From Aneurinibacillus sp. Ricciae_BoGa-3 (GTDB lineage Bacteria; Bacillota; Bacilli; Aneurinibacillales; Aneurinibacillaceae), in NCBI RefSeq assembly GCF_028421645.1, contig NZ_CP116887.1, positions 2,854,001 through 2,918,000 of the forward strand: a stretch of 64,000 nt of DNA, read 5' to 3'. Of the stretch, positions 16,056 to 24,883 are shown in pieces (within the stretch, counting starts at the first letter, position 1; each line of letters begins with the position of its first letter). The position numbers were made by a program, and so were the translations under genes. The notes beneath the pieces were generated by a model that had not been told where the DNA came from, searched no databases, and saw only the letters and a list, made by a program, of their open reading frames with translations.

Positions 16056-17003
16056 TTAAAACGAAAAAGACATTTGTTCCTCTTGTCCGGTTTCATCCGT
16101 TTCAGAAACATTGATGTGAGCGGGCAACTGGTACGGCATTCCATGCTTGTCCAGAAGTTTATGAACGCGCAGCAGTAGCGCATTGGAATAGGCAGCGGAA
16201 GGATAAGCGGATTTGTACTGTCTTCGATACGCCTCAAGCAAGTGTGGTGCATATTCTTCTAACGTTTGGAAATACCACTCCTTCACTTCAGGTTTTAACC
16301 GAAGTACGGAGGGAATGATGAACTTGGCATGTTGACGTTTCGCTTCTTTTATCAATCCCTCCAGTTGTTCGGTTGAATCGGTTAGCTTGGGGAGGATAGG
16401 GGCCATAAAGATGCCAGCCGGCAAGCCGTGGTCGGAGAGTTCGCAGACCGTTTCAAGCCTTTTCATAGGAAAAGGCGCGGCAGGCTCAATCGCTCGGCTA
16501 AGATTAGAATCCAGGGTATTTATGCTAATATTGATAGTCAAAAGATTCATCTCTTGGAGAATGACTAAGTCGCGAAGAATAAGTGGGGACCGGGTGGTAA
16601 TCATCGTTGGAATCTTATAGCGCGAAAGAACTTTGAGGCACTCCCTGGTTATTAAGGCTTTTGCCTCGATGGGCTGGTAAGGATCTGTTGCTGTACCAAT
16701 AACCACACGCCCAATCTCTTTAATCATGCTCTTTTTGCTGCCGGCATGTTTACGAAGTTTGCGCCGCAGCTGTTCTTCAAGTGCCTCCGCTGCGTTCTTT
16801 TTTATGAATATATGATTTTGGAAGGAATCATCTGCGCCCATTCCTAAAAAGGAATGGGTGGAACGGGCGTAACAAAAACTACAGCCGTGGTAACAGCCGC
16901 GGTACGGATTAATGGACCACTCAAAAGGCATCCGTGGCTCAGTGACACGGCCCATCGTATTTTTCGTTTGAATTTCCTCATAGGTTTTCATTGAGAACCG
17001 CAT
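16056..17003 (-). CDS. SplB-like radical SAM protein
   Basis: The 315-residue protein carries the CX3CX2C iron-sulfur motif in RGCYHGCSFCYAR (about residues 37-45) and the GTATDPYQPIE and TTRSPLILRD segments typical of the Rv2578c/SplB-like radical SAM family. Despite the similarity to spore photoproduct lyase, members of this subgroup have no assigned substrate. An AAAAAGG abuts the first ATG, so translation may start at the ATG four codons in (16991). It is a single gene. Confidence 0.85.
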   Translation of the reverse strand: MRFSMKTYEEIQTKNTMGRVTEPRMPFEWSINPYRGCYHGCSFCYARSTHSFLGMGADDSFQNHIFIKKNAAEALEEQLRRKLRKHAGSKKSMIKEIGRVVIGTATDPYQPIEAKALITRECLKVLSRYKIPTMITTRSPLILRDLVILQEMNLLTINISINTLDSNLSRAIEPAAPFPMKRLETVCELSDHGLPAGIFMAPILPKLTDSTEQLEGLIKEAKRQHAKFIIPSVLRLKPEVKEWYFQTLEEYAPHLLEAYRRQYKSAYPSAAYSNALLLRVHKLLDKHGMPYQLPAHINVSETDETGQEEQMSFSF

Positions 17004-17144
17004 CCTTTTTAATAAGAACGTTTGTTTCTATTTTATCACAGGAGCGGAATATAACGAAGGGGAAAAGGCTGGTAAATTTTTAACAGAGGACACAAATTAC
17101 CGCTCACTTATCCATGAGCGGCTGCAACATTTGAAAGGCCAACT

Positions 17145-17532
17145 TTACTTGGCTGTTTTACTATAACGCTGGTGACGGACTCTGAAAGCTGACCACGTGT
17201 CATCGATGGACAAGAGGCTGACTCCCTGGTAACCCGCTTCTTTTAAAATCTCCCATCCCTGGTCCCTGCTGATATCGCTTTTGATTTTGGAGCTTTTCTT
17301 TGGATAAGCAACCCAAAAGATAGCATCGTCCTTTAAAGGGCACATGGTGCACAAGCTCCGCCTGATTGTGAGCAAAAAGCAGGACAAAATCCAAATCGCC
17401 ATCCAACTGGTTTGAAGTTTGCACTTCTTCAGGCAGTTCTTCAGTAGGGAGTGTAAAATTTTCCGGTGCATTTTCAATATGTAAGCGGAATCCTTTTTTT
17501 ATTAATAGTTTCTTAACCAAACCCATTGCCAT
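17145..17532 (-). pseudogene. Frameshifted DUF3052-like gene
   Basis: The first frame encodes MAMGLVKKLLIKKG and continues through LDFVLLFAHNQAELVHHVP. The homologous continuation, LKDDAIFWVAYPKKSSKIK and the following GWEILKEAGYQGVSLLSIDDTWSAFR, is in another frame. Joining them near 17340 with a single-base change would restore a protein of about 125 residues resembling the DUF3052 family of unknown function. The break may be a true mutation or a sequencing error. Confidence 0.75.
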
Positions 17533-17640
17533 CTTCCTTTCCTATAACGTCTGATCCGGATGATTTTATCTTATGATGCAAGCGTATCATTTCCCCAGTA
17601 TGCAAAAAAGCCCTGGAAAAGGAAAGTAGATTTGTATTTA

Positions 17641-17705
17641 TGTGATGTTTTTCACACTATTGGAATTGATGAGCCTCATGCTTATCTTGTGTGATTTTTA
17701 GCACA
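17641..17705. promoter_or_regulatory. Two Fnr/Crp-type sites upstream of the universal stress gene
   Basis: TGTGATGTTTTTCACA (17641-17656) is a perfect TGTGA-N6-TCACA palindrome. TGTGATTTTTAGCACA (17690-17705) is a near copy 49 bases downstream. An extended -10-like TGCTTATCT lies between them. The 337-base gap 17533-17869 holds these sites and no gene. Confidence 0.65.
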
Positions 17706-17869
17706 GCTTCATGAAATATATTTTTATAAAATAAGAGCATAGCTTTAAACATCACGGCACGCTCCCTTCCTCATGCCGGTAAGTTCTATAGGAGATGTAG
17801 CGCAACGAGTTGTCACAGCTTTCAGCGGAGGAAGACTGCAGGTCAATACGAAGAACGGATGGTGAAATC

Positions 17870-18301
17870 ATGTTATATTCAAAAATTCTAGTTCCCTATG
17901 AGGATTCAGAACTAGCAAACCAATCTCTAAAAGCAGCTATTTCAATCGCAAAAACGGACCCTTCAGTTGAAATTGACGTGCTGCATGTGGCCAATCTTCC
18001 AATCGCGGACGCGTATTCCCTTTCGAATACGTATGGCCAAATCCGTGAATCCATCCTTGAATATGGCCAGGAGGTTATATCAAAGGCTAAAAATGAATTA
18101 GCTAAAATTCCAAATAAATCCTCTGCTTCTGTAATAGAAGGCCTTCCTGCGGATGTTATTTTGGATTATGCTAAAAATCATGAATGTGAACTTATCATCA
18201 TGGGAAGCAGAGGATTAACAGGATTGAAAGAAGTGTTTCTGGGAAGTGTGAGCCATAGCGTTGTTCAGCGTTCTTCAATCCCAGTTCTTATCATGAAATA
18301 A
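17870..18301 (+). CDS. Universal stress protein UspA family
   Basis: The 143-residue protein matches one Usp domain: SKILVPYEDSELANQSLKAA at the N-terminus and the ATP-binding pattern GSRGLTGLKEVFLGSVSHSVV near the C-terminus. The frame extends upstream to 17810, but the ATG at 17870 gives the usual family length and start. Two Fnr-type palindromes upstream suggest induction by oxygen limitation. Confidence 0.9.
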   Translation: MLYSKILVPYEDSELANQSLKAAISIAKTDPSVEIDVLHVANLPIADAYSLSNTYGQIRESILEYGQEVISKAKNELAKIPNKSSASVIEGLPADVILDYAKNHECELIIMGSRGLTGLKEVFLGSVSHSVVQRSSIPVLIMK

Positions 18302-18308
18302 ACTGTGA

Positions 18309-18340
18309 AAGGTTCACTCAATAGGTGAACCTCTTTTCTT
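18309..18340 (+). terminator. Terminator of uspA-like gene
   Basis: GGTTCAC (18311-18317) and GTGAACC (18325-18331) form a stem around a short loop, followed by TCTTTTCTTCTTTT. Confidence 0.85.
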
Positions 18341-18377
18341 CTTTTATTAGTAACTCCAATACGTTGTTGGAAAGGAT

Positions 18378-20558
18378 TTAGCCCTGCCAAACGTTTCGGA
18401 CGAGTACTTGTTCGAATTGTTCGACAGGCAACGGCTTGCTGAAATAGTATCCCTGTACTTCATCACACTTATGCTCCTGCAGGAACTGTAAAATTTTCTG
18501 TTCTTCTACTCCCTCTGCTACTACCTTTAGATTAATGTTGTGGGCAAGGTTTATAACCGCTCTAACAATGGCGGCGTCTCCTTTATCTGTCATGATATCC
18601 CGCACAAACGATTGGTCAATCTTTAATGAAGTAATCGGAAATCGCTTCAAATAATTCAGCGAAGAGTAGCCCGTGCCAAAATCATCAATCGCGATAGATA
18701 TCCCTCTGTCCCTCAGCTGGTGAAGGGTCTGAATACTTTCTTCGATATCACCCATAACACTATTCTCTGTGATTTCAAGCTCCAGGTAAGCAGGATTCAA
18801 CTGGGTGAGTTCCAGAACAGAATCTACGATATCGATAAAATTTGGCTGTTGAAACTGCAGCGCAGAAACGTTTACGGCAACAAGAATGGGCTGATACCCT
18901 TTATCTAACCATTTTTTATTTTGCTGACAAGCATTATGCAAAACCCATTCACCAATCGAGATAACAAGGCCTGTTTCCTCCGCTATCGGTATAAACCTGC
19001 CGGGTGAAATAAAACCCTCTGAAGGATGATTCCAGCGAAGTAGAGCCTCTGCACCAACCATTTTCCCTGTAGTAATATCTATTTTGGGCTGGTAGTATAG
19101 CTCCAGTTCATCATTTTTAAGCGCTTTTCTTAATTCTGTTTCAATTTTTAACTGTTCCCTGTATTTCTCGTTCATTTTGTGCGAATAAAAACGATACGTA
19201 TTTCGGCCGCTCTTTTTGGCATAATGCATCGCTGTATCGGCGTTTTTCATCAGCGTTTCACTATCTAATCCATCGCACGGATAATAGCTGATGCCGATGC
19301 TGGATGTAATGAAAAATTCGAATTGCTGAATAGAAAAGGGAGATTTAAACATATCCAGAATTTTTTCGGCTGCTGTATCGATTTGGCTCCTGCTGGCCAT
19401 GTTGTGCAGCAGGATCACAAATTCGTCATCCCCCAGGCGGTAAACCTTTCCATCATCTTTAACAACCTGCTGTAGCCTGTGTCCAATACTAATAAGCAAT
19501 TGATCGCCAATGGTATGGCCAATCGTATCATTGATTTGTTTAAAACGATCCAAATCGAGAAACAACAGGGCTGTTTTCGTTTTTGACCTTTTCTCTCTGC
19601 TAATGGCTGCAGTTATTTCCTCAATAAACATCCTTCGGTTTGGCAGCCCTGTAAGCGGGTCATGGTAAGCCATGTGCCGAATTGTTCTTTCGGCATTTCT
19701 TAATTCTGTAATTTCGCTCGTGGATCCTATGATCTCAACAACTTTGCCCTGTTGTATAATAGGAGAAAGCGTTGTAAGGAATTCTCTGTCTTTAAAGGAA
19801 TAGCTGTACGTAACTTTTTCCCCTGTAAAAGCCCTGTGATAATTCTTCTCAAGCAGTTCGCCTGTTTCCCTGGGAAAAATATCTTTTGGGCTTTTGCCAT
19901 AAGTGTTGCGGGTAGTGAGCCCAATTTCTTTAGCCAATTTGCCTTCAAATAGAGAATAAAGAAAAACGCCGTCCTCTCTTTTACGCAGTTTAAATACAAA
20001 ATTGTGCAAGGCACTAACCGTACGGGTGAAATCATTTTTCAATGCCTCGCGCAGCCTCTCTTCAGCTACTTTTCCCTTTGTGATATCCGTCCGGAAAGAC
20101 AGGTAGCGTGTAACCTTCCCCTGCTCATCTTTTATTGGCACAATAGTCGTTTTGACCCAGTAATAGGAACCATCCTTCGCCCGGTTCCTGACCTCTTCAT
20201 TCCAAGTTTTTCCGCTTTTGATCGTTTTCCACATTTTCCTAAAAAAGCTTTTGTCGTGGTAACCCGAATTCAGAATGCGGTGATCCTGGCCGATGAGCTC
20301 CTCTGTCGTATACTGAGAGATCTCGCAGAATTTCCGATTTGCATATTCGATCATACCCTTCGGATTTGTTACCGCCATAATTATCGAAGAATCGAGAGCG
20401 TGCCTAAAGTCAGATATGGCATGAAAAATACCGTTTAGTTCATCATCGATTTGCTGAAACAATACGTCAACCTCTGCCTGGGCATTGTGCTGCATCTTTC
20501 CCTTAAGGCTTCCTAATAGCGTATCAATTTTGAGCTTACTGAAGTTAAAATCACTCAT
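18378..20558 (-). CDS. PAS-PAS-GGDEF-EAL protein, probable c-di-GMP phosphodiesterase
   Basis: The 726-residue protein has a first PAS domain (about 55-165), a second PAS-like region (about 180-290), a GGDEF domain (about 295-455) and an EAL domain (about 475-720). No membrane segment is seen. The GGDEF signature reads GDDEF (residues 376-380), whereas the EAL domain keeps EALLRW, EITENSVM and DDFGTGYSSL. This suggests a phosphodiesterase with a weakened or regulatory cyclase domain. It is a single gene, 24 kb from the c-di-GMP riboswitch at 42.6 kb. Confidence 0.92.
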   Translation of the reverse strand: MSDFNFSKLKIDTLLGSLKGKMQHNAQAEVDVLFQQIDDELNGIFHAISDFRHALDSSIIMAVTNPKGMIEYANRKFCEISQYTTEELIGQDHRILNSGYHDKSFFRKMWKTIKSGKTWNEEVRNRAKDGSYYWVKTTIVPIKDEQGKVTRYLSFRTDITKGKVAEERLREALKNDFTRTVSALHNFVFKLRKREDGVFLYSLFEGKLAKEIGLTTRNTYGKSPKDIFPRETGELLEKNYHRAFTGEKVTYSYSFKDREFLTTLSPIIQQGKVVEIIGSTSEITELRNAERTIRHMAYHDPLTGLPNRRMFIEEITAAISREKRSKTKTALLFLDLDRFKQINDTIGHTIGDQLLISIGHRLQQVVKDDGKVYRLGDDEFVILLHNMASRSQIDTAAEKILDMFKSPFSIQQFEFFITSSIGISYYPCDGLDSETLMKNADTAMHYAKKSGRNTYRFYSHKMNEKYREQLKIETELRKALKNDELELYYQPKIDITTGKMVGAEALLRWNHPSEGFISPGRFIPIAEETGLVISIGEWVLHNACQQNKKWLDKGYQPILVAVNVSALQFQQPNFIDIVDSVLELTQLNPAYLELEITENSVMGDIEESIQTLHQLRDRGISIAIDDFGTGYSSLNYLKRFPITSLKIDQSFVRDIMTDKGDAAIVRAVINLAHNINLKVVAEGVEEQKILQFLQEHKCDEVQGYYFSKPLPVEQFEQVLVRNVWQG

Positions 20559-20683
20559 CGAATCCCCTCGATCAATAGTGAAATAAGTAGAGGAATACTA
20601 AAGGCGCTCACAATAGATAGTACAAATTACATAAAATTTCGATCAAATGCGTCATTATAACTAATTATACAGCATAATTGGCC

Positions 20684-20715
20684 AAAAAAAAGAGTCCATT
20701 TTGTGATGGACCCTG
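20684..20715 (-). terminator. Terminator of the proline/tyrosine-rich protein gene
   Basis: On the minus strand GGTCCAT and ATGGACT form a stem followed by eight T residues. Confidence 0.85.
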
Positions 20716-20728
20716 AAATCTGTAAAAA

Positions 20729-21082
20729 TCAATAAGCCCGGTAGCCCGGATACGGGGAGTAATAAGAAGGATAAGCCGGGTAATAAGGGGGATAAGCCGG
20801 GTAATAAGGGGGATATGGGTACCTTGGCCTTGCTACAGCAACCCCGGCGAGGAAGGCAAGCGGCAGTGCAAGCCAGCCAAATGGAAACCAGCGCTGGCCT
20901 TGCGCGTATGCCTGCCAATCTGCGGCGCTGCCAGGAACCGCCAGCGTCACATGATCATTGTCTACGTTTACGATGTATCCTTTATGAACCTTACCGTCCG
21001 CCATTCGTACACGGACAAATTTGTATATGTTCGTCTGGCACGTTTGCAAAATTTCATTTTTTTTCACAGTCGCCCACCCCAA
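20729..21082 (-). CDS. Hypothetical protein with PYYPAYP C-terminal repeats
   Basis: The 117-residue protein has an N-terminal Hfq/Sm-like-looking stretch (YKFVRVRMADGKVHKGYIVNVDNDHVTLAVP), a hydrophobic segment (WLALPLAFLAGVAVA) and a C-terminal run of Pro-Tyr repeats, encoded by imperfect 21-base DNA repeats at about 20768-20815. The layout is common among small Bacillales envelope or spore-surface proteins, but I do not recognise a specific family. Confidence 0.75.
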   Translation of the reverse strand: MGWATVKKNEILQTCQTNIYKFVRVRMADGKVHKGYIVNVDNDHVTLAVPGSAADWQAYAQGQRWFPFGWLALPLAFLAGVAVARPRYPYPPYYPAYPPYYPAYPSYYSPYPGYRAY

Positions 21083-21140
21083 TCGCTTTTACAACCATCT
21101 TATTCACTCTTGTATGGTTGTGACTGGGTGTTTGGCCACT

Positions 21141-21785
21141 TCAAAACTTATAAATCCAGAACCTTTCTGTCATAATTCTTTCTCTCATCTGTTTATCTTT
21201 TTCAGCCATCTTGATCTGTGCATGAAACTGAGACTGGTGCGCGGATATAGCCGCAATTTTTTGCTGGGAGAATTCAGAGACATCCACCACTATATCGGGC
21301 TGTCCAAGCTTCTCAACCGTGTTTTTGGCTACCGCCACACAGTGCACCGGCGGCCGCTTATCTTCCGGAAGCATGCCAACCGCCTGCACGACAGCGGCTC
21401 CACAGGCATCATGATCTGGATGAACGCCGTAGCCGGGATAAAAGGTGATAATTAAAGAAGGGTCAATCTCATCAATGACAGCCTTAATTCGTGCTGCAAG
21501 CTGTTCATCATCTTCAAATTCCACCATTTTATCATGCATGCCCCACATGCGAAGATCTGTTATCCCGAGGCTTTCGCAAGCTGTTTCAAGCTCCTTTTTT
21601 CTGATAGTGGGCAAGGTTTCCCGATTGGCAAACATGGGATTTCCCATGTTTCGGCCCATTTGCCCAAGCGTCATGCAAACATAGGTGACAGGGTGTCCTT
21701 TACTCGTATACGAGGCAATCGTTCCGGAGCAGCTAAATGCTTCATCGTCCGGATGCGGGTATATAACTAACAAATGTTCCTTCAT
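21141..21785 (-). CDS. bshB2: Bacillithiol biosynthesis deacetylase BshB2
   Basis: The 214-residue LmbE/PIG-L family protein has the zinc motif PHPDDEAFSCSG (residues 10-21), TYVCMTLGQMGRNMGNP and the YGVHPDHDACG motif. It removes acetate from GlcNAc-malate in bacillithiol synthesis. It follows yojF by 11 bases, the order seen in Bacillus yojF-yojG. Confidence 0.92.
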   Translation of the reverse strand: MKEHLLVIYPHPDDEAFSCSGTIASYTSKGHPVTYVCMTLGQMGRNMGNPMFANRETLPTIRKKELETACESLGITDLRMWGMHDKMVEFEDDEQLAARIKAVIDEIDPSLIITFYPGYGVHPDHDACGAAVVQAVGMLPEDKRPPVHCVAVAKNTVEKLGQPDIVVDVSEFSQQKIAAISAHQSQFHAQIKMAEKDKQMRERIMTERFWIYKF

Positions 21786-21796
21786 AGGAGTCTCCT

Positions 21797-22156
21797 TTAA
21801 AAAGGTTCATTGCTCAATTGAAGAGCAACACCAAGTTTGCCGTCTTTTTCATGGCCAGCCATGAGCAGCCTGCCTTTTTCATCCACTACCCAATCTGTGA
21901 TTCCCTCGGCGTAAATCCAACCTAATTCGGTTTTTAAACCTACCCGGTAAGGTCCATTTCCGGTAATTTTACCTGTTGAGATACGAACCTTTGTGTTTCG
22001 GATATACGCACCAACCGAAAATGTCCTTTCCCCAGTGTGGACTGCATAGGCGCCGTTTGTGGTTTCCAGATGTATGTACACATCCTTGTTAAAGAAACCT
22101 TCTATCTGCTTTTGAACCTCTTTAACTTCAATCGGTTTCAATGGCTTTTCCTCCAT
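21797..22156 (-). CDS. yojF: YojF family protein (DUF1806)
   Basis: The 119-residue protein matches the YojF family (KPIEVKEVQKQIEGFFNKDVYIHLETTNGAYA; NTKVRISTGKITGNGPYRVGLKTELGWIYAEGITDW). Its function is unknown, but it is regularly next to bshB2, as here. The start ATG follows AAAGATGGAGG. Confidence 0.88.
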   Translation of the reverse strand: MEEKPLKPIEVKEVQKQIEGFFNKDVYIHLETTNGAYAVHTGERTFSVGAYIRNTKVRISTGKITGNGPYRVGLKTELGWIYAEGITDWVVDEKGRLLMAGHEKDGKLGVALQLSNEPF

Positions 22157-22270
22157 CTTTTTTCATTCATTCTTTTATTTTAGCCAATAGAAGTGCGATA
22201 AACCAGTCATAAAGTGCAGACAAGTGTAACCTCACGCTTAGATCTTGGAAGAGTTGAAAGCTCCAGCAAA

Positions 22271-22297
22271 TAAAAGACGGCTGCCAAGCTGGCAGCC
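22271..22297 (-). terminator. Terminator of the pdxA/kinase operon
   Basis: On the minus strand GGCTGCCAGCTTGGCAGCC is a GC-rich hairpin followed by GTCTTTTA, 43 bases after the pdxA stop. Confidence 0.7.
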
Positions 22298-22339
22298 TAA
22301 AACATGTATCTATATTCCAAGCAGAAGTATTCATTCTTT

Positions 22340-23338
22340 TTATACAGCGCGCTGTGGTGCAAGTTCAATTGCCTGGCGAATGGCTTCCTTGATACTCATT
22401 TCATCGGCAAGGCCGGTTCCCGCAATATCAAAGGCTGTGCCATGATCGACGCTTGTGCGGATGATCGGCAGGCCAACCGTGATATTCACTCCTGCTTCTA
22501 AACCTAGCACTTTAATCGGACCGTGTCCCTGGTCATGATACATCGCCACAACTATGTCGAAATCTCCCCTTGTCGCACGGAAAAATAGCGTATCAGCAGG
22601 CAGCGGGCCCTGTACATTTATGCCTTCCTGCTGCGCCCGTTCCACACCTGGAACTACCTTTTCTTCTTCTTCGCCATAACCGAACAATCCGTTTTCACCG
22701 GCGTGCGGGTTAATGCCGCAGACCGCAATTTTCGGATCACTATAGCCTGCTTTTTTTAGCGTATCATAAGCGAGGCGAATCACTTTATAGACCCGTTCCG
22801 GATTTATCATCTTAACGGCATCGATAAGCCCCACATGCGTTGTAATGTGGATCACCTTTAACTTTGGAGCAGTCAGCATCATTGAGAAATCCTTCGTCCC
22901 GGTTAACTCAGCAAGAATTTCGGTGTGCCCGGGATAAATATGGCCGCCTTTATGTAAAGCTTCTTTATTAAGGGGGGCTGTGCAAATGGCATCAATTTGA
23001 TTTTGGTTCGCCAGTTCAATTGCTTTTTGCAGGAAACGAAAAGCTGCGTTGCCCGCCTCTGCAGAAACCCTGCCAATCGGCAGATCTGCAGGCAGCAAAT
23101 CGAGATCCAGACAATCAACCGAACCATATTTGAAAGCTGCCTCACTGGTCTCTTTAATTGAAGACACCGTTAAGCGGCTATTCAAAATATCTCCAGCTCT
23201 TCGGAGGATTTTGGCATCACCAATTACAAGCGGCCTGCAATTTTCGTATACATCCGGGTCATTTAACGCTTTCATAATGATTTCCGGGCCAACGCCAGCG
23301 CTGTCACCCATTGTAATGCCGACAATTGGTTTATACAT
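22340..23338 (-). CDS. pdxA: PdxA2-type 4-phosphate dehydrogenase
   Basis: The 332-residue protein matches the PdxA family: GITMGDSAGVGPEII at the N-terminus, metal-binding histidines in the ITTHVGL and MYHDQGHGPIKVLG segments, and the PLNKEALH substrate loop. Paired with a DUF1537 kinase it is most likely a PdxA2 enzyme that oxidises and decarboxylates D-threonate or D-erythronate 4-phosphate to DHAP, not the vitamin B6 enzyme. It overlaps the kinase gene by eight bases. Confidence 0.92.
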   Translation of the reverse strand: MYKPIVGITMGDSAGVGPEIIMKALNDPDVYENCRPLVIGDAKILRRAGDILNSRLTVSSIKETSEAAFKYGSVDCLDLDLLPADLPIGRVSAEAGNAAFRFLQKAIELANQNQIDAICTAPLNKEALHKGGHIYPGHTEILAELTGTKDFSMMLTAPKLKVIHITTHVGLIDAVKMINPERVYKVIRLAYDTLKKAGYSDPKIAVCGINPHAGENGLFGYGEEEEKVVPGVERAQQEGINVQGPLPADTLFFRATRGDFDIVVAMYHDQGHGPIKVLGLEAGVNITVGLPIIRTSVDHGTAFDIAGTGLADEMSIKEAIRQAIELAPQRAV

Positions 23339-24641
23339 ACTTTATTTCTCCCTTCAGTCTGTTTGTAGCATAGTTAAAGGCATCAAGCGAACCAAAAGCG
23401 CCCGCTTTTGTAACGACGAGCAAGTCATGGACCCCTGCCAGCCTACTTATCGGAATGCCGGGTTCCACTTCATCAAGGAGCTGAATGCCTGTTGCATGCA
23501 GTTGGCTGCACACCGCTTTAGCTGTATCCCCGCCGGTAAGAATCACGAGCTTAAGGCCGCATGTCTTGATCGCCTCTGCCGCTATGGCGCCAAGCGATTC
23601 AGCTATTTTGTTGGAAACCTCTGCGTTTGACCACCCTTTTCTACTCCCTGCCTTTTGGGCAGCTTGTATGGCTTCAGCGCTCGATTCAACAAACAAAGCC
23701 ACATCGTCACCTTTTGCCAGTACATCCTGTAACGCTTGGATGCAGCGCGCTTGCTCAACTGGCTGCGTCTCTTCTCCGATGATGAGAAGAGGATCCATCT
23801 TAACAGCTTCCACACCCGTTTCCAGCATGAAATGGGCAAGTTGTTTTCTTGTAATCTCGGATGCACTGCCGGCGACAAGCATTACCTGGCTATCTCCGTG
23901 TTGGCTTACAACAGGGGATTTCACAGGCAGCTTATCTATTTTTAAAGCTGCAGGCAAAAAATCCGCGAGGCCCGCAGATCCAGCCCAAAGAACAGAATCT
24001 GCGTATTCGGACATGGCAAAAGCAGCCTGTTTTAGATCGTCTTCGGTTTCAGCGTCAAAAATCAAAAGCGAAACTCCCTGGCTCTTCAGTTCATCAACTT
24101 TGTTAAAGATGGAGTCTTTGCCTGCGCGGATTGAAAACAAATCAACCAGCCCAGCCCGACGCTTACACTGTCTGTTAAATAAATGCAGTAAATTAGCTTC
24201 TGTAACCGGGCATTTGGGGTCGCGGCCAAATTCTGTCTGATGCACCGGAATCCCATTAACCAGATGCGTACCATGCACTGTCGTTCGGTTAATGCCAGGG
24301 AATGCGGGGGCTATTACCGCAAGATTAAATGCGAACACATCCATTACCGCTTCTATTTCTGCTCCTGGATTTCCTCTAAGTGTGGAATCGATCTTCTTAT
24401 AAATAGTACAGAAACCCGCTTCTTTCACCCGTTTCGCCGCATTCACAGCTAAAAAATACGCTTGGTTTTCAGGGAGCGCCCTGCTATCTGTGTCCACGAT
24501 TAAGGCTTCGATGTCTGCCGTGCTCGCGACCAAATTATCGCATTGGAATAAAATGATGGATTTGAGTCCTTTTCGGGCAAATTGAACACCCGCATCAGAC
24601 GCTCCTGTTAAATCATCGGCTATAATTGCGATTTCCCTCAA
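23331..24641 (-). CDS. Four-carbon acid sugar kinase (DUF1537)
   Basis: The 436-residue kinase belongs to the OtnK/DtnK family. The N-terminal IAIIADDLTGASDAGVQFA and YKKIDSTLRGNPGAEIEA, the middle VMLVAGSASEITRKQL and the C-terminal LVILTGGDTAKAVC mark its two domains. It would phosphorylate a four-carbon sugar acid such as D-threonate or erythronate before PdxA acts. GGAGGTGA lies seven bases before a TTG at 24641 that gives the family-typical start; an upstream ATG at 24686 lacks an RBS. Confidence 0.92.
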   Translation of the reverse strand: MREIAIIADDLTGASDAGVQFARKGLKSIILFQCDNLVASTADIEALIVDTDSRALPENQAYFLAVNAAKRVKEAGFCTIYKKIDSTLRGNPGAEIEAVMDVFAFNLAVIAPAFPGINRTTVHGTHLVNGIPVHQTEFGRDPKCPVTEANLLHLFNRQCKRRAGLVDLFSIRAGKDSIFNKVDELKSQGVSLLIFDAETEDDLKQAAFAMSEYADSVLWAGSAGLADFLPAALKIDKLPVKSPVVSQHGDSQVMLVAGSASEITRKQLAHFMLETGVEAVKMDPLLIIGEETQPVEQARCIQALQDVLAKGDDVALFVESSAEAIQAAQKAGSRKGWSNAEVSNKIAESLGAIAAEAIKTCGLKLVILTGGDTAKAVCSQLHATGIQLLDEVEPGIPISRLAGVHDLLVVTKAGAFGSLDAFNYATNRLKGEIKYV

Positions 24642-24747
24642 ACCCTCACCTCCATACCCCTTATGGTTACTGTTTGGCTCTTTCATTTACAGCAGTTTTG
24701 GCGAACCTGTTAAGCTGCCCACCAGAAAACACAACCAGTTAAATTCA

Positions 24748-24765
24748 GTATAAAAATTAAACACT
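24748..24765. promoter_or_regulatory. Shared 18-bp motif upstream of the kinase/pdxA operon
   Basis: GTATAAAAATTAAACACT here and GTATAAAAGTTAAACACT at 26693-26710 agree in 17 of 18 bases. They lie upstream of the kinase and of the PrpR-like regulator respectively. A site for that regulator is the natural reading. Confidence 0.55.
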
Positions 24766-24770
24766 TTCCT

Positions 24771-24784
24771 TGTTATCGCTTTCT
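24771..24784. promoter_or_regulatory. Candidate cre (CcpA) site upstream of kinase/pdxA
   Basis: On the minus strand AGAAAGCGATAACA matches the cre consensus TGWAANCGNTNWCA at 13 of 14 positions. It is next to the shared 18-bp motif, and would give glucose repression of sugar-acid use. Confidence 0.6.
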
Positions 24785-24883
24785 TTTTTTATTATTATAT
24801 TAAACAACCAGCCATAAATCAATAAATACGTTAAAAAAACGCACAACTCGATATGTGCGCTTGTAAAACTGTTTAAAATTTAA

